Shown here: piece by piece, positions 1-8,124 of the stretch
Layout: the number at the start of each line of letters is the position of its first letter
Numbering within the stretch: the stretch's first letter is position 1
From: an uncultured Dorea sp.
GTDB lineage: Bacteria; Bacillota; Clostridia; Lachnospirales; Lachnospiraceae
Length of the DNA: 37,525 bases
Direction of reading: 5' to 3'
Assembly (NCBI GenBank): GCA_945870325.1
Contig: CAMBRQ010000025.1
Location: 1-37,525, forward strand
The notes under the pieces: generated by a model
Database searches by the model: none
Seen by the model: the letters and a program-made list of their open reading frames with translations, nothing else
What the model was told of the DNA's origin: nothing
Made by a program: the position numbers and the translations under genes

Positions 1-243
1 TATCGCAGAAGAAACGGTCATATCAGAAAAACTTCCGGCTGCTTTCGGAAGAAGATTTCCGGTTTCATTCAATATAATACGGTTCTTCTGTCTCTCGAAT
101 AAAGTCACATTCAGAATCCCTTCCAACTTCTGCATAGAGCGGGAAAGTGAAGGCTGTGCAATGTTCAGATGTTCTGCTGCGGCAGATAATGTGCCATATT
201 CATTGAAAGCCAGCAGATGTTCCAAGAGATATATTTCAATCAT
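1..243 (-). CDS. LysR-family transcriptional regulator, N-terminal part (runs off window)
   Basis: Reading leftwards from an ATG at 243, 81 codons stay open to the window edge. The translation begins MIEIYLLEHLLAFNEYGTLS and continues with AAEHLNIAQPSLSRSMQKLE and LFERQKNRIILNETG, the classic LysR winged helix-turn-helix (roughly residues 1-60). The effector-binding domain lies outside the window. Upstream of the ATG there is no recognisable ribosome binding site; only about 10 bp separate the start codon from the truncated end of a dispersed repeat (254-529), so the native promoter and leader may have been replaced. Regulated genes are unknown; LysR genes often control the neighbour on the unseen side. 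Confidence 0.85.
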   Translation of the reverse strand, partial: MIEIYLLEHLLAFNEYGTLSAAAEHLNIAQPSLSRSMQKLEGILNVTLFERQKNRIILNETGNLLPKAAGSFSDMTVSSAI

Positions 244-253
244 AAGAGATACT

Positions 254-529
254 GTAATCGCCGGACAAATCTGAAGATTTCTCCGGCTCAGACATTCTTG
301 AATTCTGTGCGTGTGGCACAGAATTCATCCTGATTTTGGACCTCTTTTTCACTAACGGCTTGTACGGCTCTTCTACGAATCCGAACGCCCATACTGCCCC
401 TCTCTGCCTGTCATTCTTATGTGTGGCTCTTCATGAACTGTGGGGATTCCTGGCGGGGTGCAAGGGGGGAACGGTATTGGCAGGAAATGGCGGTTGGTCC
501 CAGCCATCTTCTTCTGCTTTACCGTACAC
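254..529 (+). repeat. Structured dispersed repeat, copy 1 (left-truncated, with opposing terminal motif)
   Basis: Non-coding. It shares long near-identical stretches with 19130-19340 and with the reverse complement of 19620-19780. Visible parts are hairpin arm 1 (261-286), hairpin arm 2 (300-326), the right half of the inner stem, the loop segment TTTTTCACTAACGG, the right half of the outer stem and the conserved tail ending near 496. The left half of both stems is missing, so this copy cannot form the full structure. At 522-529 lies CCGTACAC, the reverse complement of the GTGTACGG seen at other element ends. The locus therefore looks like a shrunken version of the paired arrangement at 19034-19952. 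The small ORFs crossing it are not supported as genes. Confidence 0.85.
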
Positions 530-552
530 TTTCCAAGAATCTATTTTCTCCA

Positions 553-2745
553 TTAAATTTCCACCTTCTTCAGATGAAACTGAAATGCCGTATACTCCGG
601 TACTTCCCGATTAATCGGCAGCCCTGCATTCATAAGTGCAGCCCCGGAAAGAATGCGTTCACCATCATTAATCGTATACATAGCATGTGGCTCCAGTCCT
701 TTTGCGCGTACATATTCCTGTGGTCCGTTACAGGTAAGATTCGTAACCACTACGCTTAGAAGTGACTCGCTCTTATCCTTGGTTACATGCTGCCACGCAG
801 TCATATTACCTACTTCGAAAGGATTGGTTAAGCGGTAGAAGTCGCCTTCAAAGGTAATATGATAGTATCTGCGGAACAGGTCGCTTTGTTCTTTGCAGAT
901 TGTCTGTTCTTCTTTCGTTAGATGGGTTGCATCCAATTCATATCCGAAGGTTCCGCACATGGCAACGACGGCTTTGGTCTTAAGTGGTACGAATTTTCCG
1001 CTGTCGGAGATGTGTGCTCCCATCGTGCAGGTCGGATATACGAAGGATGTACCGTAGTGTAATTTCAGGCGGTCAATTGGATTGTTGTTATCGCTTACCC
1101 AGTATTGTGGATAGTAGTGGAGCATAGCAGCATCATATCGTCCGCCGCCTCCGGAACAGCCTTCGAAGAGGATATCCGGGTGTGTTTTAATAATGTTATC
1201 CATAACACGGTATAAACCGAGTACGTAGCGGTGATATACTTCACCTTGCTTGTCTGCTGGAAGTTCGTTGGACCAGATGTCAGCAAGTGAGCGGTTGATA
1301 TCCCATTTTACATAGAAGATATTAGCATCATCCAAGATGGCATTCACTTTTTCAATCAGATAATCCTGTACATCTTTGCGGCTCATGTCAAGGGCAATCT
1401 GGTTACGGCTTCGCACTGCGTGGCGCCCTGGAATCTGCATTGCCCATTCCGGATGTGCGCGGTATAGGTCGCTGTCTTCTGATACCATCTCAGGTTCGAA
1501 CCAGATACCGAATTTCATGCCGAGATCATTGATCTGTTCTACCAACTTGTGAAGACCGCATTTGATCTTTTTCTCATTGACTACCCAGTCTCCGAGACCG
1601 CTGTTGTCATCGTCACGTTTGCCAAACCAGCCATCATCCATAACTAACAGGTCTACACCCATATTCTTGGCAGCCTTGGCAATCTCTACTAATTTTACAT
1701 CATCAAAATCCATAAAAGCGGCTTCCCAACTATTGATCAATACCGGACGCTGCACGTCTGTCACGAATTTGCTCTTGCAGAGGTTGGTGCGGTAGAAATC
1801 ATGGTACAAGTGTGAAAGTCCTGTGAATCCGTGTTCGGTGAAAGCCATTACGACTTCAGGTCCTTCAAAAGTCTCGCCTGGCTTTACTTCATATACGAAT
1901 TGTTTTGGATTGATTCCCATGACCAGGCGAAGCTGATCATACTGGTCAAGTTCTACTTCGGTAAGGAAGTTGCCGCTGTACATCAAAGAGAAGCCATAGC
2001 ATTTGCCATAATCTTCCGTGGCATTCTGATCACATAAGACCACGAAAGGATTCTGTTGATGGCTGGAAGAGCCGCGCACGCTTCCGATGGTATGTATGTG
2101 ATGGGTCAGATGCTGGCGTTCTACCTGGCGTTCCTGACCGTAACGTCCCGGAAGGCTTAACAGATCCATATCGGAACCGTTCAGGAAATCCAGGCATACA
2201 GACATAATCTTTTTAAGATGGATGGATTTCTCGCCGATATTTCTTACCTTGACAGCACGGGTAATGATGTCAGCCTCTTCAAATACGCTGTATAGAAGAG
2301 TTACCTGTACGTTGCTTACCTCATCGGATAATGTAATCTCCAATGTATCTACGGTATCATCGTCATTTGCAAATGTGCATGGAAGGGTATCCAACTGATA
2401 TTTTCCTTCGATGATTCCAAAATTCAGTGCTTTGCCATGAAAAGAGTAGCTTCCGTCCGAATTAACGACTTCAATGCTGGTAGTTCGGAAATCCCCTTGC
2501 TGTTGTGTGCTGAATTCCTGTGGCTGTGCGTCAAGGGAAAATGTTCTGGAATTCCTGGATTCATATGGGTTCCCGGAGAATCCTCTGTCGTACTGCATAA
2601 TCTGATAGGTCATATCAGCGTCATGAATAGTTGGACCATAATAGAGATGCAGTAAATAATCTAAATTGCCTATCTTCATTTGATAGGACGTATTTTTCGT
2701 GTGTAAAGTAAGTGTCTTGCTTTTGTCATTAAAAATAATTCCCAT
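553..2745 (-). CDS. Alpha-galactosidase, glycoside hydrolase family 36
   Basis: The 730-residue protein matches full-length GH36 alpha-galactosidases (retaining mechanism, removing terminal alpha-1,6-galactose from raffinose-type sugars and galactomannan oligomers). An N-terminal beta-sandwich domain (about 1-320) precedes the TIM barrel. Signature blocks are LLVMDDGWFGKRDDD (about 367-380), FGIWFEPEMVSEDSDLY, and KWDINR with the expected nucleophile Asp482; the acid/base is expected to be Asp552 in WVSDNNNPIDR. There is no signal peptide, so the enzyme is cytoplasmic and needs imported substrate. The start is supported by AGGAGG about 14 bp upstream and an extended -10 box further up. No sugar transporter is adjacent. 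The stop codon lies in the GAAATTTA motif that flanks the repeat element on its 3' side. Confidence 0.96.
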   Translation of the reverse strand: MGIIFNDKSKTLTLHTKNTSYQMKIGNLDYLLHLYYGPTIHDADMTYQIMQYDRGFSGNPYESRNSRTFSLDAQPQEFSTQQQGDFRTTSIEVVNSDGSYSFHGKALNFGIIEGKYQLDTLPCTFANDDDTVDTLEITLSDEVSNVQVTLLYSVFEEADIITRAVKVRNIGEKSIHLKKIMSVCLDFLNGSDMDLLSLPGRYGQERQVERQHLTHHIHTIGSVRGSSSHQQNPFVVLCDQNATEDYGKCYGFSLMYSGNFLTEVELDQYDQLRLVMGINPKQFVYEVKPGETFEGPEVVMAFTEHGFTGLSHLYHDFYRTNLCKSKFVTDVQRPVLINSWEAAFMDFDDVKLVEIAKAAKNMGVDLLVMDDGWFGKRDDDNSGLGDWVVNEKKIKCGLHKLVEQINDLGMKFGIWFEPEMVSEDSDLYRAHPEWAMQIPGRHAVRSRNQIALDMSRKDVQDYLIEKVNAILDDANIFYVKWDINRSLADIWSNELPADKQGEVYHRYVLGLYRVMDNIIKTHPDILFEGCSGGGGRYDAAMLHYYPQYWVSDNNNPIDRLKLHYGTSFVYPTCTMGAHISDSGKFVPLKTKAVVAMCGTFGYELDATHLTKEEQTICKEQSDLFRRYYHITFEGDFYRLTNPFEVGNMTAWQHVTKDKSESLLSVVVTNLTCNGPQEYVRAKGLEPHAMYTINDGERILSGAALMNAGLPINREVPEYTAFQFHLKKVEI

Positions 2746-2807
2746 AAGTGCTGGTTGGCCTCCTGTTTCTGATATTTCTTTATGAAACTCCGTTCATCAA
2801 TAATGCT

Positions 2808-2815
2808 ATTATAGC
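2808..2815 (-). promoter_or_regulatory. Extended -10 promoter element for the alpha-galactosidase gene
   Basis: Read on the minus strand, the sequence gives TGCTATAAT, a consensus -10 hexamer with the extended TGn. No good -35 box is seen 17 bp further up (about 2831-2836), so the promoter may rely on the extended -10 or on an activator. The predicted leader before the start codon is about 60 nt. The rest of the interval 2816-3000 shows no gene. Confidence 0.55.
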
Positions 2816-2982
2816 ATAGCCCATTATAAATTTATTTGGACGAAAGGTAGAAAAAAACAGGAAAAAGTGGTGGATTTGACGAATCTGGGAGAGACGTTTC
2901 TGTTCCCGAGTTCTTCCGGTTGGATTGTAATTCCTGCTGTTAGGAGCGTACAAAACAGCCAAGATTGTATATACTTTATATG

Positions 2983-2998
2983 GTTAGAAGTAACTAAT
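2983..2998. promoter_or_regulatory. 16-bp dyad, MarR/TetR-like operator candidate
   Basis: GTTAGAAGTAACTAAT is an imperfect dyad just upstream of the MATE remnant. A closely similar palindrome, GTTAGTACATACTAAC, lies at 15665-15680 with similar flanks (tatg before, gata after). TTAG-n6-CTAA dyads are common operator forms for MarR-type repressors of efflux genes. No regulator gene remains next to either site. Confidence 0.4.
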
Positions 2999-3020
2999 GA
3001 TAGAACAGGAGGAACAAAGG

Positions 3021-3389
3021 TTGAAACAGACACTTGATACAAGGGATGATGTTTGCCAGACAACTTTTGACTTTTGCCGGAGCCAGTGACAACATTTAAA
3101 AGGCAATGACGATTATTGCCAGCGGTGCTATTTTGAATATTATTCTTGATCCGATTTTTATCACGATTATGAAGCCTTATGGTATGGGAATTGAAGCAGC
3201 GGCTTATGCAACTATTCTTTTGCAGTTTATCCAGGCTGCTGTCACCCTGTGGTATTTCAAAAAGAAAAGTCCTAACGTAAAAATCGGACACATCGTTTCA
3301 CAGTGTTCCATAAATTGTTGTCCATGATTGGCAGTTCATCGTATTTCATATTGATCTGGGAGATCATTCCGCTGTTCAATACATTTTAG
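3021..3389 (+). pseudogene. MATE efflux transporter remnant
   Basis: A GGAGG at 3009 precedes a possible TTG start, but no long frame follows. In the frame of 3049 the translation has FARQLLTFAGASDN, then a TAA at 3097, then AMTIIASGAILNIILDPIFI and GMGIEAAAYATILLQFIQAA. This is a characteristic central segment of the MATE (multi antimicrobial extrusion) family. Only about 90 of the roughly 450 residues of a complete MATE protein remain. After about 3300 homology fades and another frame carries hydrophobic sequence ending at 3389. The fragment is broken by a stop, a shift and large deletions and should be non-functional. An intact MATE gene is present at 14183. Confidence 0.8.
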
Positions 3390-3449
3390 ATGCGAAAGAA
3401 CTCTTTGTACGAAAATAATAACATGCGTGTTTTATGGAAATATTGAATC

Positions 3450-3478
3450 TTGACATGTAAAATTCATATCGTTATTAT
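3450..3478 (+). promoter_or_regulatory. Sigma-A-type promoter for the Crp/Fnr-family gene
   Basis: TTGACA at 3450-3455, a 17-bp spacer and TATTAT at 3473-3478 make a near-consensus vegetative promoter. The predicted start of transcription is about 40 nt upstream of the GTG start at 3526. Confidence 0.7.
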
Positions 3479-3525
3479 AAAACTGTGATAGATGACGTTG
3501 GAAAAGGGAAGAAAGAGGGAAAGAT

Positions 3526-4239
3526 GTGGAGAAGTATGCACCACACATTGTACCAAGTATTTATCTTGCAAACTATCTAAATGAATTTGAAAGTACGATA
3601 CAGAATTACGATGTAACACTAAAAACAATTAAAAAGGGTGAATTTTTGACGCAATATGGAGTAGTGAATAATACTGCCTATTATATAAAAAAAGGCATCA
3701 TTCATTTGTCTCTGGGGCATGATCAAGGGAAAAAATCGCTATGTTTGTTTGGTATTGGAACTATTTTTCCCGTGGGGGTTGAAATCCATAAGTTTCGTGC
3801 TGAATATGAGATGATGTTGCAGGCGTTTACGGACCTTGAAGTATATGAGATGTCATATCCGACATTGAAGAAGATTGTGCAGGAAAATGGAATGCTTGCC
3901 GGAGAATTATTGAAAGAGAATTGTGATTTTATCGGTTATATGTTCTTAGATACGATTAATCAGACATTCGAACCATGCCTAAGCCGTATTTGTGATATTC
4001 TGTATCTATATATTATGAAAGTACATCCTAATAAGGATGTTATACCATTGACGCAATCAGAACTTGCCAGTATAGCAGGTGCGTCGCAGGCGCAGATGGA
4101 GAGAACAATCAAGTTGTTAAAAGACGAAAAGGTATTATCTACATCTAGAAAGCAAATCACAATATTAGATAAAGAAAAATTATTGAATTATTGTACGCTT
4201 GGTATGCGTGATAATGTACAGGAAGATGGTTTAATATAA
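3526..4239 (+). CDS. Crp/Fnr-family transcriptional regulator
   Basis: The 237-residue protein has an N-terminal cyclic-nucleotide-binding-type jelly roll (about 20-140) and a C-terminal Crp-type winged helix: LTQSELASIAGASQAQMERT (about 177-196) followed by IKLLKDEKVLSTSRKQITIL. The start is a GTG at 3526 preceded by a purine-rich AGAGGGAAAG; an overlapping ATG at 3524 is in another frame. There is no obvious Fnr-type cysteine cluster, so an oxygen-sensing iron-sulphur centre is unlikely. It is followed by its own terminator and then the OYE operon in the same direction. The simplest inference is that it controls that operon, which lacks a strong promoter of its own. Confidence 0.88.
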   Translation: MEKYAPHIVPSIYLANYLNEFESTIQNYDVTLKTIKKGEFLTQYGVVNNTAYYIKKGIIHLSLGHDQGKKSLCLFGIGTIFPVGVEIHKFRAEYEMMLQAFTDLEVYEMSYPTLKKIVQENGMLAGELLKENCDFIGYMFLDTINQTFEPCLSRICDILYLYIMKVHPNKDVIPLTQSELASIAGASQAQMERTIKLLKDEKVLSTSRKQITILDKEKLLNYCTLGMRDNVQEDGLI

Positions 4240-4263
4240 TTAAAATTATTTTATAAAGAAGAT

Positions 4264-4306
4264 AAAGCATAGAGCAATGTATATTGTAATATGCTTTATT
4301 TTTTTT
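4264..4306 (+). terminator. Rho-independent terminator after the Crp/Fnr-family gene
   Basis: AAAGCATA pairs with TATGCTTT across an AT-rich loop and is followed by a run of T residues. It separates the regulator transcript from the downstream operon. Confidence 0.7.
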
Positions 4307-4322
4307 GCGAAAAAATACTACT

Positions 4323-4366
4323 TTCCCTCACATGATGGAGAAGGAAGTGTGAAAGAGGGATAAGAT
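4323..4366 (+). promoter_or_regulatory. Candidate operator and weak -10 of the OYE operon
   Basis: TTCCCTCACA (4323-4332) and TGTGAAAGAGGGA (4348-4360) form an imperfect inverted repeat. A TAAGAT at 4361-4366 could be the -10 box. No -35 hexamer is visible, as expected for an activator-dependent promoter. The half-sites are arranged inside-out compared with a standard Crp site (TCACA before TGTGA), so the link to the adjacent Crp/Fnr protein is only a suggestion. Confidence 0.35.
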
Positions 4367-4392
4367 TAATAAAAAACAAGGGAGAGCGTTGA

Positions 4393-6318
4393 ATGAAAGT
4401 TTTTGAGCCAATAAAGATACGGGAAATGGAATTAAAAAATCGTATGATAGTCTCGGCAATGGTAACCAATTACTGTAGGGAGGATGGATTGGCGACAGAA
4501 AAGTTTATTGCTTATCATGAGCGAAAAGCCCAGGGTGGCTGGGGACTTATTATTACGGAAGACTATAAGATTAATCCGACAGCTGGAGGTTTTAAAGATC
4601 TTCCAGGACTATGGGATGATGCGCAGATTGCTAGTCATCAAAAGTTGACAAAGAGAGTTCATCAGGCAGGAGGAAAAATTGCAGCACAGATATATCATGC
4701 GGGGCGTGAGACCAGTAGTGCAGTGACAGGCGAACAGCCAGTAGGACCGTCTGCGTTGAAAGATCCGACAATGCCGGAGATTCCACGGGAACTGACAGTA
4801 GAAGAAATCCATCTATTAATCCGGCAGTTTGGTGATTGTGCCAAACGAGTAAAAGATGCAGGATTTGACGCTGTGGAAGTACATGGCGCACATGGCTATT
4901 TGATTGGGGCTTTTATGTCGCCATTTTCGAATAAGCGCACAGATGAATATGGGGGATGTATAGTAAACCGTGCGCGGTTTGCTGTGGAGATTGTACAAGA
5001 TATTCGAAAAAAGTGTGGGGAGGATTTTCCGATCATTTATCGGATGTCAACTGTGGAATATGTGCATGGTGGTCTAGAGATTGAAGAGACAAAGGTAATC
5101 GCCCGAATTTTGGAACAGAATGGTGTAGATTGCATCCATTGTTCACAAGGGGTATATGCGTCTACGCATACAATCATTCCACCATCTGTGGTGCCAAAGG
5201 CAGCCTATGTAAATAATGCGGCAGAGATTAAAAGTGTAGTATCTGTACCAGTAATAGCGGTCGGAAGAATCAATGATATTCAGGTGGCAGAAAATGTGAT
5301 TATGTCAGGCAAGTCAGACTTGGTGACGATGGCAAGGGCATCTCTGGCAGATCCGGACCTTCCTAAGAAAGTGATGAATGGACAGGAAGAAGATATTCTT
5401 CGTTGTATTGGATGTCTTCAGGGATGCAGTGCGGAAAGTGCCAATGGAAGATATGTACGGTGTCTTGTAAATCCCGTAACGGGCATGGAAAATGAGTATG
5501 ATTTGAATCCTGTCCGGAATCCGAAACGGGTGTTGGTAGTCGGCGGTGGCGTTGCCGGATGTGAGGCAGCAGTTGCTTCAGCCATGAAAGGACATAAAGT
5601 AACGTTAGTCGAAAAGGAAGATCGATTGGGTGGACAATGGATTCCGGCATCTGTACCGATTGGAAAAGGAGAATTTACCACGCTGATATACTGGCAAAAG
5701 TGTCAATTGAAAAAATATGGGGTTCGTATCTTATTAAATACGGAAGCCGATATGGAAATGATACTTAGTGAAAATCCTGATGTGATCATTGCAGCTACTA
5801 GAAGTTGCCCGTTCGTTCCGCCAGTTAGTGGTAGTGAACAGTCATTCGTAGTAAATGCACATGATGTCCTAATGGGAAAAGTAACCGTGGGAAACAAAGT
5901 GGTAGTAATTGGTGGGGGACTAGTCGGTGCTGAAACAGCAGATATGCTGGCTGAACAAGGAGTAGAAATATCGATTGTAGAGATGCTGCCGCAAATTATT
6001 CGTGATGGAGAACCTTCGCCGTCTATGTATTTAAAAAAGCGTTTAAAAGAAGCCCATGTGAATATATTTACATCAACAAAATTGAAGGAGATTGGATATC
6101 ATACTGTAATAGTAGAATGTGGTGGTAGAGAATCGGTTATTAGGGATGTGGATACAGTGGTTATAGCAGTAGGTGTAAAGACCGAAAGGAAGTTTCTGGA
6201 TGAATTGGAAGGAGTAAACTGCCCGGTTATAAAAGTTGGAGATGCAAATGGCGTCAAAAATGGATATATGGGAATTAGAGAAGGATTTGAGGCTGGTTTA
6301 AGTCTTTCAAATTTATAA
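4393..6318 (+). CDS. NADH:flavin oxidoreductase / 2,4-dienoyl-CoA reductase-like (OYE family)
   Basis: The 641-residue protein has the full-length architecture of 2,4-dienoyl-CoA reductase (FadH) and the bile-acid enzymes BaiCD and BaiH. An FMN-binding TIM barrel (about 1-330) carries the active-site block VHGAHGYLIGAFMSPFSN (about 163-180). A four-cysteine [4Fe-4S] motif follows (Cys338, Cys341, Cys345, Cys357, within CIGCLQGC and VRCLVNP). The FAD/NAD(P) domains contain GGGVAG near 378 and GGGLVG near 513. Such enzymes reduce or desaturate a C=C bond conjugated to a carbonyl using NAD(P)H. The true substrate cannot be read from sequence. It is the first gene of a co-directional operon with an SDR, permease, C-S lyase and RidA, spaced by 20 bp from the next gene. 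Confidence 0.93.
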   Translation: MKVFEPIKIREMELKNRMIVSAMVTNYCREDGLATEKFIAYHERKAQGGWGLIITEDYKINPTAGGFKDLPGLWDDAQIASHQKLTKRVHQAGGKIAAQIYHAGRETSSAVTGEQPVGPSALKDPTMPEIPRELTVEEIHLLIRQFGDCAKRVKDAGFDAVEVHGAHGYLIGAFMSPFSNKRTDEYGGCIVNRARFAVEIVQDIRKKCGEDFPIIYRMSTVEYVHGGLEIEETKVIARILEQNGVDCIHCSQGVYASTHTIIPPSVVPKAAYVNNAAEIKSVVSVPVIAVGRINDIQVAENVIMSGKSDLVTMARASLADPDLPKKVMNGQEEDILRCIGCLQGCSAESANGRYVRCLVNPVTGMENEYDLNPVRNPKRVLVVGGGVAGCEAAVASAMKGHKVTLVEKEDRLGGQWIPASVPIGKGEFTTLIYWQKCQLKKYGVRILLNTEADMEMILSENPDVIIAATRSCPFVPPVSGSEQSFVVNAHDVLMGKVTVGNKVVVIGGGLVGAETADMLAEQGVEISIVEMLPQIIRDGEPSPSMYLKKRLKEAHVNIFTSTKLKEIGYHTVIVECGGRESVIRDVDTVVIAVGVKTERKFLDELEGVNCPVIKVGDANGVKNGYMGIREGFEAGLSLSNL

Positions 6319-6338
6319 AAATACAAGGAGGAAAGGAC

Positions 6339-7118
6339 ATGAGTAACAAAAAAGTAATTCTAATTACTGGTGCTGCCATGGGGATTGGTCGAGCGGCGGC
6401 CTGCAAATTTGCCAGAAATGATTGGTCCGTAGCTATGATTGACAGGGAAAAAGAAGCATTAATGGCAGTGAGTGAGGACTTAAAAAAAGAAGGGAGGGAT
6501 GTGGAACCGTTTTTATGCGATGTTTCGGATTACGAACAGTGTAATGATACTGTAGAAAAAGTGGTTGCACATTATAGGAAAATTGATGCTCTTTACAATA
6601 ATGCAGGAGTTCTTGGCGATCGTCTGGGAATTTTGGATTTTGATCATAAAGCATTTCAAGAAGCATTTCAGACCAACGTGTTTGGAAGTATGTATATGAT
6701 TCAGTTGGTTTCGCGAACTATGGTAGAACGGAAATTGGAGGGATGTATTATTAATACGACATCTATCAATGCAGATATTGCAACATGGGATCCGGTAGGT
6801 TATATCGGAAGCAAGGGAGCTATGAGATGTCTGACCCGTACTTGCGCGTTCCAACTTGGCAAATATAAAATCCGTGTGAATGCTGTATCTCCAGGTGCAA
6901 CAGTTACGCCAATGGCACGTGCATCATGGGAGAATAAAGAGGTGTATGATACGGTTGCTGGTTTACATATCCGTAATATGTGGATACAGCCGGAAATGGT
7001 CGCTGATGCTGCATTTTTCCTTGCAAGTGAAGAAGCATACGGAATCAATGGTGTGATACTTCCCGTTGATGACGGATATACATGCGGAAAATCTGCAGAT
7101 TTTAGTAAAATTTCATAA
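6339..7118 (+). CDS. Short-chain dehydrogenase/reductase (SDR)
   Basis: The 259-residue classical SDR begins KKVILITGAAMGIGRAAA (the TGxxxGIG cofactor loop, about 5-22) and continues with YNNAGVLGDR (NNAG motif), NTTSIN (catalytic Ser region), YIGSK (catalytic YxxxK) and RVNAVSPGATVTP. An acidic residue (MIDRE) at the end of strand 2 favours NAD(H) over NADP(H). It probably oxidises or reduces a hydroxyl/keto group on the same compound handled by the upstream flavoenzyme. A good AGGAGG precedes the ATG, and it lies 20 bp behind that gene and 21 bp before the permease. Confidence 0.94.
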   Translation: MSNKKVILITGAAMGIGRAAACKFARNDWSVAMIDREKEALMAVSEDLKKEGRDVEPFLCDVSDYEQCNDTVEKVVAHYRKIDALYNNAGVLGDRLGILDFDHKAFQEAFQTNVFGSMYMIQLVSRTMVERKLEGCIINTTSINADIATWDPVGYIGSKGAMRCLTRTCAFQLGKYKIRVNAVSPGATVTPMARASWENKEVYDTVAGLHIRNMWIQPEMVADAAFFLASEEAYGINGVILPVDDGYTCGKSADFSKIS

Positions 7119-7139
7119 GACAAAGGAGGAGATTCTATT

Positions 7140-8074
7140 ATGGCAACTCAAGGAAGTTCTACAAAACAATTAAAGCAGACCTTAGGGTTCATGGATCTGA
7201 TGAGTACAGCGATTGGTCAGATTATTGGCGCTGGTATTATGACGCTGCTTGGTTCAGCTATCGCTCTGACAGGGCGTTCGGTACCGATTGCATTTCTCAT
7301 TTCAGCAGTTATGGTTGTTGGTTATTCTATTCCGAAGATTTTAATTTGTGGTGCCGCGCGTGTTCGCGGTGGGGAGTATACAATGGTTGCTATGTTGGCC
7401 GGCAAACGTATGGCTGGTATTTATACAGTTGTAAATACTCTCAGTAACCTGTCTTTGGCTATGTATTCACTCTCATTTGCCAGTTATTTCATTTCGTTAT
7501 TTGGTTTTGGCAACGAAAAGATTATTGCACTTATTGTGACCACGCTCTTTTTTGTCATCAACATTGTCGGCGTAGATGTTATGGCGAAGTTCCAAAATAT
7601 TATTGTTATAATGCTGTGTGTTGCTTTGGGACTGTTTGCTGCGTTTGGTGTTGGCCATATACAGCCTGATTACTTGACAGAAGGATTTCTGACGAATGGA
7701 ATTGGGGGCCTATTGCAGGCAGGAGGTCTTCTGACTTTTGCCGTAGGTGGAAGTACTGTTGTTGCGAATCTGTCAGCAGAGGCAAAAAATCCTACTCGTG
7801 ATATTCCGATTGTCATGTTGGTTTCCACCTTGATTGTAGCAGTTATTTACGGCATTATCGGTGTTGTGGCTGCGGGTGTACTTCCTGTTGAACAGGTTGC
7901 TTTGTTGTATTTTCTACGATTTGTGCAGTATTTAATATTTATTTGAATATTGTTCAACTCTCTCCGGCTCTGATAGTTGGTAATGTAATATTGCTTGCTG
8001 TTTCTATTATCTTTGCCCAGATTCGTATGAACAAAGTTGATTTGAGCCCAAGTTATGAAGAGAATATAGACTAA
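7140..8074 (+). pseudogene. APC-family amino acid permease, internally deleted and frameshifted
   Basis: From an ATG preceded by AGGAGGAG, residues 1-257 read as an APC-superfamily permease: LGFMDLMSTAIGQIIGAGIM in TM1, then about six more membrane segments to AAGVLPVEQVA. The frame then runs into LLYFLRFVQYLIFI and stops at 7946. In another frame, 7901-8074 encodes a continuous hydrophobic tail (IVGNVILLAVSIIFAQI, then MNKVDLSPSYEENID) that looks like the last membrane helix and C-terminus. Complete APC permeases have about 12 helices and around 450 residues, so a central block including helices 8-11 appears deleted with a frame change. The 268-residue product is unlikely to transport, which leaves the operon without its importer in this strain. 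Confidence 0.8.
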
Positions 8075-8124
8075 GACATAAGAATGATAGAAGTGAAAAT
8101 AAGTATATTAGGAGGAGAACGATA

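Noticed and set aside
336..759. Two overlapping plus-strand ORFs of 92 and 112 codons
   Set aside because: They lie in the non-coding repeat remnant and the antisense of the alpha-galactosidase gene, have no ribosome binding site and resemble no protein family.
4323..4360. Standard Crp or Fnr binding site upstream of the OYE operon
   Set aside because: The half-sites are in the wrong order and too far apart for a canonical site, so only a generic operator candidate is listed.
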